From assembly GCF_002215495.1 (NCBI RefSeq), contig NZ_CP021378.1:1169846-1233845 (forward strand): 64,000 nt of DNA. The letters run 5' to 3'. A model generated the notes under the pieces. That model made no database searches, was not told the DNA's origin, and saw nothing but the letters and a program-made list of their open reading frames with translations. Within the stretch, counting starts at the first letter, position 1, and each line of letters begins with the position of its first letter. The stretch is from Porphyrobacter sp. CACIAM 03H1. Lineage in GTDB: Bacteria > Pseudomonadota > Alphaproteobacteria > Sphingomonadales > Sphingomonadaceae. Of the stretch, positions 53,546-62,500 are shown one piece after another. A program made the translations under genes and the position numbers.

Positions 53546-55678
53546 TTACTTGACGCCCATTTCCTTCAGCAGGTGATCGGCACCGTCGACCTTGTCCATG
53601 GTCCACAGCATGAAGCGGCTGTCGACGTGGATCGTGCGGTTGATCTTCGGATCGTACATCCAGTCCGACACCACGCCCTCGATCGTCCCGTCGAAGGCGA
53701 GACCCACGAACTCGCCCTTGGCGTTGAGCGTCGAGGAGCCCGAGTTGCCGTTGGTGATGTCGACGGTCGAGAGATAATCGACCGGCAGCGTGCCCAGCGC
53801 AGGCGCGACATACTGGCCGTAGTCCTTCGCCTTGATCAGCTCGATCATCTTGTCCGGCGCATCGAATTCGCCGCGACCCGTGTGCTTGGCGACGATGCCC
53901 TCGGCGGTGGTGAAGGGCGTCCAGATCTGCCCGTCGACCGCCTTGCCCGTGACCTTGCCATAGGTGAAGCGCAGCGAGCCGTTGGCGTCGGGATACATGG
54001 TCTTGCCCTGCGATGCCGCATAGGCGAGGCGCGCTTCCATCACCTTGGAGCGGGCCTTCTGGACATGGCCCGAACGCGCCTTGTCCTCGGCTTCGCCCTG
54101 CATCGCCTCGTCATAGGTGGCCACCGCGAGCTGGATGAAGGGATCGCTGGACGCCTTGAAGTCGGCCGGGGTCTTGTTCATCCATTCGAGCCGCTTGGCG
54201 GTGTTGCCGAGCTCGGTCGTGGCATAGAGCGAGGCGAGGTCGCGCCCTTCCATGAAGGCATCGAAGCTCTTGTTGCGGTCTTCGGCCGGCAGGGTGCGGT
54301 ATTCGGCGATGCCGTCGGCCCACAGCTGCTGGTCGATGGCCTGCACGTAGCGGCGCTCGATGCGCTGCATGGCCTGCGTCATGAAGGCCTTGTCGCGGGC
54401 CTGATAGCCGGGTTCGCGGTCCTTGTCGGGCTTGGCCTGCTCGTTGGCCCAGCGGTAGAGCTGGCGCGCCGCGCCGTAGAGCTGGCCGCGACCAAGCATC
54501 CCGCGCTTGGCATCGGCGAGAGCGGCGGCGTTGCCCTCGGCGATCAGCTTGTCGAGTTCGGCCAGCGCCGTGCCATACTGCGCCTCGCGCTTGGGATCGG
54601 CCTTGATCCAGGCGCGGAAGGCGTCCTCCTCGGCCTGCTTCTTGGCCACCAGCGAGATCGCCTCGGCGCCCGCCATCTGCCCGGCGATCTTCTTCTCGTA
54701 GTTCTCCACGCCCTGAAGCGTCGCGGCATAGGCGATGGTCGCGGCCTGATTGCCCGCGGTCAGCTCGTCAATGCGGTCGCCATATTCGGCCAGCATCCGC
54801 TGCTGGTAGGGGTAGAGTTCCTCGTAGTAGAAGCGCGCTTCCTCGGCGCTGCGCAGGCGTTCGGTGGTGCCGGGGAAGCCGGCGACCATCACGAAGTCGC
54901 CTTCCTTTACGCCTTCCTTGGCGATCGGCAGCCAGGCCTTGGGCTTGAAAGGCACGTTGTCCTTGCTGAACGCCGCCGACGAGCCGTCGGGGGCGACATA
55001 GGCGCGGTAGAAGGAGAAGTCGCCGGTGTGGCGCGGCCACATCCAGTTGTCCTTCTCGCCGCCGAAATTGCCGACCCCGCCCGCCGGGGCATAGACGAGG
55101 CGGACGTCCTGGATCTCGAGCTGCTGCTGGAGCCAGTACTGCGCCCCGCCGAAATAGGCGCGCACGTCGCAGCGGCGGTTGGCCTGCTTCTCGCACGCCT
55201 CGATCAGCGCGGTGCGGTTGGCCTGGAGGCGGTCATAGCGCGCACGGCCTTCGAGCTTCTCGGCGCCCTTGAGCACGTCGGCGGTGACGTTGCGCAGGTC
55301 CTCGATCACGTAGACCCGGCTGCCGGGCGCGGCGGGCAGTTCGTCGCCCAGCGTCTTCGCGAGGAAGCCGTTGGTGAGGTAGTCGTTCTCGGGCGAGGAA
55401 TTGTACTGGAGCGATCCGGCGACGCAGTGGTGGTTGGTCGCCACGAGACCTTGCGGCGAGAGGAACGCGGCCGAACAGCCCCCGAGCGAGGCGATCGCGG
55501 TCAGCGGCGGACGCTGGAGATCGCCGAGGGTCTGCGCGTCGAGTTCGAGGCCGGCGGCCTTCATGTCCTCGGCGATCGCGCCGGTCTGGCTCGGCAGCCA
55601 CATGCCCTCGTCGGCGTGCAGGGCGGCGGGCGCGGACAGCATCAGGGCGGAGGCCCCGGCCAGCAGGAACTTCTTCAT
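53546..55678 (-). CDS. S46-family dipeptidyl-peptidase (DPP7-like)
   Basis: 710 residues. Signal peptide [19 protein letters not shown] ending near HA/DEG. S46 landmarks: catalytic His in [11 protein letters not shown], Asp region in [19 protein letters not shown], catalytic Ser in [11 protein letters not shown]. After FVGLAFD the residue is Gly, as in DPP7 (hydrophobic P1 preference), whereas DPP11 enzymes have Arg there. It removes dipeptides from peptides in the periplasm. It is not in a clear operon; downstream lies the glk promoter region. Confidence 0.93.
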   Translation of the reverse strand: MKKFLLAGASALMLSAPAALHADEGMWLPSQTGAIAEDMKAAGLELDAQTLGDLQRPPLTAIASLGGCSAAFLSPQGLVATNHHCVAGSLQYNSSPENDYLTNGFLAKTLGDELPAAPGSRVYVIEDLRNVTADVLKGAEKLEGRARYDRLQANRTALIEACEKQANRRCDVRAYFGGAQYWLQQQLEIQDVRLVYAPAGGVGNFGGEKDNWMWPRHTGDFSFYRAYVAPDGSSAAFSKDNVPFKPKAWLPIAKEGVKEGDFVMVAGFPGTTERLRSAEEARFYYEELYPYQQRMLAEYGDRIDELTAGNQAATIAYAATLQGVENYEKKIAGQMAGAEAISLVAKKQAEEDAFRAWIKADPKREAQYGTALAELDKLIAEGNAAALADAKRGMLGRGQLYGAARQLYRWANEQAKPDKDREPGYQARDKAFMTQAMQRIERRYVQAIDQQLWADGIAEYRTLPAEDRNKSFDAFMEGRDLASLYATTELGNTAKRLEWMNKTPADFKASSDPFIQLAVATYDEAMQGEAEDKARSGHVQKARSKVMEARLAYAASQGKTMYPDANGSLRFTYGKVTGKAVDGQIWTPFTTAEGIVAKHTGRGEFDAPDKMIELIKAKDYGQYVAPALGTLPVDYLSTVDITNGNSGSSTLNAKGEFVGLAFDGTIEGVVSDWMYDPKINRTIHVDSRFMLWTMDKVDGADHLLKEMGVK

Positions 55679-55739
55679 CGGTGGACTTACCTCTCTCGCA
55701 TGGATTGCCGCCCCTTTTGCGGGGCGAATGGCCCGCCTG

Positions 55740-56396
55740 TTAGGGCAGATGGACGGGCGGCGGAAGGGGCGATTGCCGGCTTTCGACGAACGACCGGCTG
55801 GCCGGATTGAGCACCAGCAGCAGCCGCGCGCCGCCGTCGGTCCCGATGATCGGCGGAGAGCGGTGGATCGCGGGACGCTCGGCGGAGAGCTTGCCCTTGA
55901 ACAGGCCGACGTCGAAGGGCGCGAGCCGATTGATGCGCTGCGGCTCGCCCCCGGCGGCGACACGGTCGGCATCGGCGTCGTCGAGCCATTGCGTGCCCTC
56001 GCCGACATAGGTGGTGATCAGGCGGGCGGTGACGTAGTCGGCGTGGAACTTGCGGCAGGAATCGGTGCGCACGACCTCGAGCCGCAGCTCGAAGGTGGCA
56101 AGGTCCATGCCATCGCAGAACAGGTGCGCCAGCTGAGCGGCATCCTCTGCCAGCGCGCCATGCAGCGCCGCATCGCCGGCAAAACCATTGGCCGCAAGTG
56201 CCTCGGCAAGGATGGCGGGCAGGCCATCGGGATCGCTCGTGAAGCGCAGGTCGTTGGGGGTGCCGCCGGTCAGCGGGGTGAAATCGGCAAAGGCGCGCCG
56301 CTGCCAGATCGCGAGATTGCAATCGGGATCGCGGATCGCGGCGAGGATGGCGGGGTTGTCGGCAGAGCGCGCGGGTTGATCGAGCAGTGTGGCCAT
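55740..56396 (-). CDS. DUF1826-domain protein
   Basis: 218 residues across a single DUF1826 domain: CRKFHADYVTARLITTY, VGEGTQWLDDAD, LFKGKLSAERPAIHRSPPI and RLLLVLNPAS. The His and Asp residues in these motifs may bind a metal, but no reaction is known for the family. In Pseudomonas, homologues lie in zinc-limitation (Zur) gene clusters. A Zur-like box lies 35 bases upstream (56431-56442), which fits. It is divergent from the lipoprotein gene at 56565. Confidence 0.8.
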   Translation of the reverse strand: MATLLDQPARSADNPAILAAIRDPDCNLAIWQRRAFADFTPLTGGTPNDLRFTSDPDGLPAILAEALAANGFAGDAALHGALAEDAAQLAHLFCDGMDLATFELRLEVVRTDSCRKFHADYVTARLITTYVGEGTQWLDDADADRVAAGGEPQRINRLAPFDVGLFKGKLSAERPAIHRSPPIIGTDGGARLLLVLNPASRSFVESRQSPLPPPVHLP

Positions 56397-56430
56397 TTGC
56401 GGTTGCGACCCCGGGGCTGAAATTGGTGAT

Positions 56431-56442
56431 ACGTTGTAACAT
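56431..56442. promoter_or_regulatory. Possible Zur box upstream of the DUF1826 gene
   Basis: On the minus strand ATGTTACAACGT, which differs at two positions from ATGTTATAACAT, the core I know for alphaproteobacterial Zur sites. It is 35 bases before the ATG. An imperfect palindrome, so moderate support only. Confidence 0.45.
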
Positions 56443-56500
56443 TCAACTATCCGCTGGATTGACCGGAGGCAAGCCCCGCCCGGCAAAAGCCTCTTGCGAG

Positions 56501-56510
56501 TGATTATCAT
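56501..56510. promoter_or_regulatory. Fur-like site upstream of the lipoprotein gene
   Basis: TGATTATCAT, inside GAGTGATTATCATCTC, lies 54 bases before the lipoprotein ATG. It matches part of the Fur consensus also seen at 34015-34053. One copy only. Confidence 0.4.
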
Positions 56511-56564
56511 CTCGGCCATGAGGCTGGCCGACAGACTTTCCGCCAACCAAGGACACCTCCCGCC

Positions 56565-57422
56565 ATGAACACCACGCTCAAACTCTGGACCCAGCTCGGC
56601 CTCGGCACGGCGCTCGCGGGCGGCCTGCTCGCGGCCTGCGGCGGCGAGGCCGGGGGCGAGGCGGGTGCCACTGGCGAGGCCGGGGGCGAGAGCGCGGCGG
56701 TCGCCGGTGAAGGCGAAGGCGGCGCTGGCGGCGAGGGTGAGGGCGCGGTCGGCGCGGGCGGCGAGGGCGAGGGCGGCGTTGCCACCGCCGATGCCGCCAA
56801 GGACCCGGTCGCCTACGGCATCGCGCTCGCCGTGGCCGAGGCCCACGTGGTCGCCGCGCGCGATGCCTATGCCGCGGGCAAGAAGGACGCGGCCGCCGAG
56901 ATGTTCGCCCACCCGGTGAGCGAGGTGCTGCTCGACATGGACCCGGCCTTCACCGCGCTCGGCGTTGCCGACGTGAAGCCGCTGTTCACCGCGGCGTCCG
57001 ATGCCGCGCTGGCAGGGAAGCCCGTCGCCGAGGTGAACAAGGCCTATGACGCGATCATCGCCGCGCTCAGGGCGGCCGAGGCCAAGGCGCCGAAGTCCGA
57101 TGCCAGCGCCGCCAAGGTCTCGACCGCGGTCGTCGCCGACATGATCGAGCGGGCGAGCGCGATGTATCGCCAGCTGCCCAAGAACGATGCCTACGAGCCC
57201 TATCTCGACGGCTACGGCTTCGCCACGGTCGCCGCGAGCGCTTTTGCCGCCGACAGCGCCGCGATCAAGGCCGGGAATCCTGCCGCCCATGCCCGCATCA
57301 CCGAGGCCCTCGCGCTTCTGAAGCAGGCCTATCCCGGCGCCGCGCGTCCCGCGAAGCTCCCGGCCGAGCCGGGTGCCCTTTCCGGCGCCTCGGCCAAGGT
57401 GATGCTCGCCGCGGCGAACTGA
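56565..57422 (+). CDS. Lipoprotein with Gly/Glu-rich repeat region, function unknown
   Basis: 285 residues that I do not recognise by name. Lipoprotein signal with lipobox LLAAC (Cys25), followed by about 45 residues made of Gly, Glu and Ala repeats (GEGEGG, GGEGEGA), a low-complexity acidic linker. The remaining 200 residues are alpha-helical and Ala-rich (VAYGIALAVAEAHVVAARDA, HPVSEVLLDMDPAFTALGV, AYEPYLDGYGFATVAASAF). The spacing of His, Glu and Asp (AHPVSE, LLDMD) could hold metal. A Fur-like site upstream hints at iron control. It may be a periplasmic metal-binding protein, as inference. Confidence 0.75.
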   Translation: MNTTLKLWTQLGLGTALAGGLLAACGGEAGGEAGATGEAGGESAAVAGEGEGGAGGEGEGAVGAGGEGEGGVATADAAKDPVAYGIALAVAEAHVVAARDAYAAGKKDAAAEMFAHPVSEVLLDMDPAFTALGVADVKPLFTAASDAALAGKPVAEVNKAYDAIIAALRAAEAKAPKSDASAAKVSTAVVADMIERASAMYRQLPKNDAYEPYLDGYGFATVAASAFAADSAAIKAGNPAAHARITEALALLKQAYPGAARPAKLPAEPGALSGASAKVMLAAAN

Positions 57423-57640
57423 CCGCCGGGCAGCGGGCCAGCGGGCGCGCTGCAAACGGTTTCATTTTGTCCAAACGCGACAAACTGCACGACAGCCCCC
57501 GGCGCCGTGCGCTGTGCGCTTGTGTTTGCTGCAAGCCCGAGTAGTCTTGCAGATACGAGGGGTCGTCGGTTGTCCAGGTGCGTGGTGGGAGCGCGTTGCC
57601 GGGGCAGCTGCAAATGCAAAGTCACGCCACGCCACGCCAA

Positions 57641-57678
57641 CGGCCGATGAGCCGCCGCGCGGCGAATCGGCCGTTTTT
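57641..57678 (+). terminator. Terminator-like hairpin in the TpsB leader
   Basis: CGGCCGAT (57641-57648) pairs with ATCGGCCG (57666-57673), with an inner GCCGC/GCGGC stem, followed by TTTTT at 57674-57678. It ends 11 bases before the proposed TTG start at 57690, within the leader of the secretion system rather than after a gene, so it may act as an attenuator. Confidence 0.6.
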
Positions 57679-57689
57679 GGGGGGGACAT

Positions 57690-59531
57690 TTGCCGGACGC
57701 ACTCATCAGCCTGCCTGAAGTGCAGCTCCGTTCGCGCGAGACCCGGTGCAGGCGCGGCTTGCGGCGGACCATCCTCGCCGCGAGCGCCGCCATCGCCCTA
57801 GCGCCCACCCCGGTCCTCGCGCAGGCGCTGCCGATTACCCCGCCCAACCGCAGCGACCTCGTCCCGCCCGACCAGCGCGCGCCCGAGCGCGCCGTGACGC
57901 TCACGATCGACGGCGATTTCGAACGCGCGCCCTGCGCCCTCGACCGGCCCGACTTCGCGGATATCCGCTTCACCGTGCAGGGCGCCGCCTTCGCCGGGCT
58001 CGACCGGGTCCCCGGGCTCTCGCTCGATGAAGCCTATGCCGGCTATGTCGGTCGCGAGCTGCCGGTTTCGGTGCTGTGCGACATCCGCGCCGAGGCCAAT
58101 GCCCTGCTGCGCGGCAAGGGCTATCTCGCGACGGTCGAGATTCCGGAGCAGAGCCTTGCCGACGGAATCCCCGATTTCAACGTGGTGTTCGGGCGCCTGA
58201 CCTCGGTCCGGGTGCGCGGCGATGCCGGCCCCTCGGAGCGCGTGGTGGCGGGCTACCTCGAGAAGCTCACCGCCGCCGAGGTTTTCAACATCGAGGAGGC
58301 CGAACGCTACCTCCTGCTCGCAGACGACCTGCCGGGCATGGACGTGCGCCTCTCGCTTCGTCCGGCAGCGGGCGGCGCGCCGGGCGATCTGGTGGGCGAA
58401 ATCGCGGTTGTCCGGCGGCGCGGGATGCTCGATCTCAACCTCCAGAATCTCGGCTCGCGGGCGATCGGCCGGTTCGGCGGGGTGCTGCGCGGCGAGCTCT
58501 ACGATCTCACCGGCCTCGGCGACCGCACATCGGTCGCACTGTTCAGCACGCTCGACTTCGCCGAGCAGCAGACGGTGCAGCTGGCGCATGATTTCCGCAT
58601 CGGCAGCGAGGGGCTGCGGCTGGGCGGGCAGGTGACCTGGAGCACGGTCAATCCCTCGGTCGGGCTTGCCGGCATCTCGGTGGATTCCGAGACCTGGTTC
58701 GCCAGCATCAACGCCAGCTATCCGCTGGTGCGCACGCGCCGGACCAGCCTGCAGGCCGCAGCCGGGTTCGACTACATCGACCAGGACGTGTCGCTCAACG
58801 GCTTCGGCCTCACGCGCGACAGGGTGCGGATGGCCTATGCGCGCCTCTCGGGCGATGTCACCGACCGCGGATCGGTGCTGCGGGCCGGGGGCTATTCGCC
58901 CTACGAGCCCAAGTTCCGGCTCGATTACGGGATCGAGGTGCGACAGGGTCTCGACGTGATCGAGGCAAGCCCCGATTGCCGCCCCAACCTGCTCGGTTGC
59001 CTGTTCGGCGGAGCCACCCCGCCGAGCCGGATCGAGGCCGATCCCACGCCCCTGCTGCTGCGGCTCACCACGGGCATCGAATACCGGCCCGACCCGCTGC
59101 TGACCTTCGCGCTCGAGACGCAGGCGCAGATCACCGGCGACCCGCTGCCCGCCTTCGAGGAAATCGCCGCCGGCAATTTCTCGATCGGGCGCGGCTATGA
59201 TCCGGGCGCGGTGCTGGGGGATTCGGGCGTCCTGTCCTCCTTCGAAATCCGCTACGGCTCGCTCGCGCCTGCCGACATGAACGGCTGGGCCTTCCAGCCC
59301 TACGTCTTCAGCGATGTCGCCTTCGTGTGGAACGAGGATCCCAGCCGCAAGCCGACCAACCCCGACAGGCTGTGGTCCGCCGGTGGCGGGCTCAGGGTGG
59401 CGTGGGGGCCGGGGCTGCAGGGCGACTTCGTGGTCGCCGTCCCGCTCGAACGCCCCGATCTGGCGCCCACCAAGGGCGATGTGCGCTTCCTGTTCTCTCT
59501 GACCGCCCGCCTGCTGCCCTGGAGATTCTGA
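57690..59531 (+). CDS. TpsB outer-membrane transporter (ShlB/FhaC/HecB family)
   Basis: 613 residues from TTG 57690, preceded by GGGGGG; GTG 57720 is an alternative, and there is no ATG upstream in frame. After the leader (ILAASAAIALAPTPVLAQA) come two POTRA-like regions at about 75-150 and 150-220, then a 16-strand barrel with GRGYDPGAVLGDSG, the ShlB motif of the secretion pore loop, and a final LLPWRF. It moves a partner adhesin across the outer membrane. The adhesin gene starts 2 bases on. A hairpin with a T-run precedes the start. Confidence 0.88.
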   Translation: MPDALISLPEVQLRSRETRCRRGLRRTILAASAAIALAPTPVLAQALPITPPNRSDLVPPDQRAPERAVTLTIDGDFERAPCALDRPDFADIRFTVQGAAFAGLDRVPGLSLDEAYAGYVGRELPVSVLCDIRAEANALLRGKGYLATVEIPEQSLADGIPDFNVVFGRLTSVRVRGDAGPSERVVAGYLEKLTAAEVFNIEEAERYLLLADDLPGMDVRLSLRPAAGGAPGDLVGEIAVVRRRGMLDLNLQNLGSRAIGRFGGVLRGELYDLTGLGDRTSVALFSTLDFAEQQTVQLAHDFRIGSEGLRLGGQVTWSTVNPSVGLAGISVDSETWFASINASYPLVRTRRTSLQAAAGFDYIDQDVSLNGFGLTRDRVRMAYARLSGDVTDRGSVLRAGGYSPYEPKFRLDYGIEVRQGLDVIEASPDCRPNLLGCLFGGATPPSRIEADPTPLLLRLTTGIEYRPDPLLTFALETQAQITGDPLPAFEEIAAGNFSIGRGYDPGAVLGDSGVLSSFEIRYGSLAPADMNGWAFQPYVFSDVAFVWNEDPSRKPTNPDRLWSAGGGLRVAWGPGLQGDFVVAVPLERPDLAPTKGDVRFLFSLTARLLPWRF

Positions 59532-59532
59532 G

Positions 59533-62500
59533 ATGAGCCACGCTGCACTCAAGCGTTCGCGCCTGCTGGTCGGCTGCGGGAGCGCGGCGCTCGCGCTCGG
59601 TCTGCTGCTCGGGCCTGCACCTGCCGCGGCGCAAGGCATCCAGGCGGAACCGGCCGTGGTGCTCGGCAATGCCGCGATCGAGAACACCAGTCCGACCGAT
59701 ACCGTCATCGAGGTCCGGACCCCGACGGTCGTGATCGACTGGACGCCCAACGAAGACCAGTTCGGCAACGCGCTGGATTTCATTCGGGCCGGGGCGACGG
59801 CGACCTTCATCAACCCGCAAGGGCCCCAGATGGCGGTCCTCAACCGTATCCTGCCCAGCACCAACGGCAACATCGCGGTGATCGACGGCGCGGTGATCGG
59901 CCGGATCACCACCGCCGCCGGGCTGACCCCGGGCGGCACCATTGCCTTCTATTCGCCCACCGGCCTGCTGATCGGCGGCACCGCCACCTTCGATGTCGGC
60001 AGCCTGATGCTGACCACGCTCGATGCCACCAACACCGGCTTCCAGAACTTCGCCGAGCAGGGCGCCAACCTCACCCTCACCGGCGCGCAAGGATCGACCG
60101 CGCGCATCTCGATCGCCCCGGGCGCGCAGATCACGGCGACGCCTGAGAACGCCTTCTTCGCGGTGGTCGCCGCCGACGTCGAGATGCGGGGGATCGCGCG
60201 GATCAACGGCAGCCACGCCTATGTCGCGGGCGAGGTGGTCAATCTCAGCTTCTCGAACGGCCTGTTCGACATCTCGGTGCCGGTCGGGACGGCGGCGGCG
60301 GGCGAGGCGGTGACGCTCGACGGCACGGTGGGCGGGCCCTCGAGCACCGGCAACCTCAACGACAACCACATGATCTACGCCGTGGCGCGCGCCGCGGCGG
60401 ACCCGATCAGCATGCTGTTCCGCGGCAATCTCGGCTTCGATCCGGCGCAGGCGGCGGGCGTGGTCAATGGCGAGATCATCCTCTCGGCCAACTACAACGT
60501 GTCCGGCCGGACCGTGAACGGCGGCACCATCGCCGACGGGGCCAACGCGCGCTTCGCCGGCAACGCGGCGCTGACCAATGTGCGCGCCGACATCAATATC
60601 GAGGATTTCACCGCCTCGAGCCGGCTGCTGGCGATCGGCACCCATTCGGTGCGTGCCGCCGCGATCGGGGCGGCGAGTTCGGTGGCGGGCAATCTCCAGC
60701 TCGTCGGCCGCGAGCAGGCGCTGCTGACCGCCGAAAACGGGTTCGGCCTCACCGTTGCGGGCGAGGTGCTGGTCGATGCCCGCGCCTATGGCCAGGTCGG
60801 TTCGGTCCTGCTGCCCAACGCGATCGATGCCGTGGCCGGCATCGCGCGGATCGAGGCGCTGGGGGGCGGCACCCTCACGCTCAACAACCGGGTCTTCGTC
60901 ACCGCCGATGCGCAGGCCGGGGCCAATGCCGTCCAGCTGATCGCGGGCCGGGCGCAGGCGGGGCAGGCGCTGGTCGGGGCGACCGGCGGCACGATCAATA
61001 TCGCCGGCGAGACGACCATCAGCGCGCGGGCCTTCGGCACCAATGTCGGCGGCATCCTGACCGGCGCCGAGGCGCGCGGCGGGGTGGCGCAGCTGTTCGC
61101 TTCGCAGGGCGGACAGATGACGGTCGGCCAGAACCTGCTGATTACAGCCGCCGCACTTGCGGCGCAGAGCGATCTCGCCAACCCGTCGACCGTTTCTAAC
61201 AGCTTCGGCGGCAACGCTGCGATCCGGGTGTTCGGCGGCGGCGGCACGATCAATGTCGGCGGCACTGCGCAGCTCGACGCGAATGCCTTCGCCGGCGCTG
61301 CCAACGCGACCGGCGGCGGCGCGCTGGCCGATGCGGGCGAGGCGGGCGTGTCGGTCGATGGGGCGGGCACGGTGGTGTTCGCCAGCAGCCTGGAACTGTC
61401 GGCTAATGCCTTCGGGGGCAACAACGGCAACGGGCAGGGCGGGCAGGCGCTCGGAGGGGCCTCGCGCCTGCTGGTCAACGGCACCGGCGCCTCGGTCACC
61501 GTCAACGGCAATTTCGCCGCGACCGCGCGGGCGGAGGCCGGGAACGGGACGAGCGGCGGCGACGGCTTCGGCGGCATTGCGGGCGCGAATGCCGTGGTCG
61601 GCACGATCGCGATAAACGGCACGGCCCTCGCCAATGCCGAGGCGCTCGGCGGGGCGGCGAATTTCGGCTTCGGCGGCAATGGCGGGCTGGGGCGCGGCGG
61701 CAACGCCTTCTTCCAGGCCGACGGCACGCTGGCCGAGGCTGCGCGGGTCACCATCACGGGCGCGGCAACGGCCATCGCCAACGGGACCGGGGGCGCGGGC
61801 GGCGCCGTCAATGCCGCGCTCGGCACCCCGGCCGGACGCGGCGGGGACGGGATCGGCGGGCAGTTCACCGTGCCCAACCAGGCCGATCCGACCCGCAACA
61901 GCGGCGCCTTCATCCTCGCGGGCGGCGACAACGGGACGATCGAGGTCGGCGGCGATGCGGTCGCCACGGCGACCGGTATCGGCGGACGCGGCGGGGCCGG
62001 CACCAGCGTGATCGCAGGTGGCCTCGGCGGCAATGGTTTCGGCGGGCTGGCGCAGGTCGGGCTTGCCCTGCTGGGCCAGAACGGCTCGCTCGGCCAGGGC
62101 ATCGCGCGCTTTGCCAACCTGCGCGCGGAGGCCGACGGGATCGGCGGTTCGGGCGGGTTTGCGCTCAACGACTTTCCGGAAGGCCCGGGGGGCAACGGCA
62201 CGGGCGGCAGCGCCCTGATGACGGTGCGCGCGGGCGACATCACCGCAAACCAGGTCGAGTTGCGCGCCGTTGGCACGGGCGGGGACGGCGTGGGGGCCGG
62301 ATCGGGCACCGGGGGCACGGCATCGGTGCTCGGCTCGCTCGGCGGAACCTTGACCGCCACCGGGCTGAACGTGCTTGCCGGAGGTGTCGGCGGGGCGGCA
62401 GTTCTCGGTGGCGCAGGCGGCAACGGCATCGGCGGACGTGCGGCGATCGAGGGCGACGGGATCACCGTCACCATCAACGGCAATGCGCTGATCGATGCCA

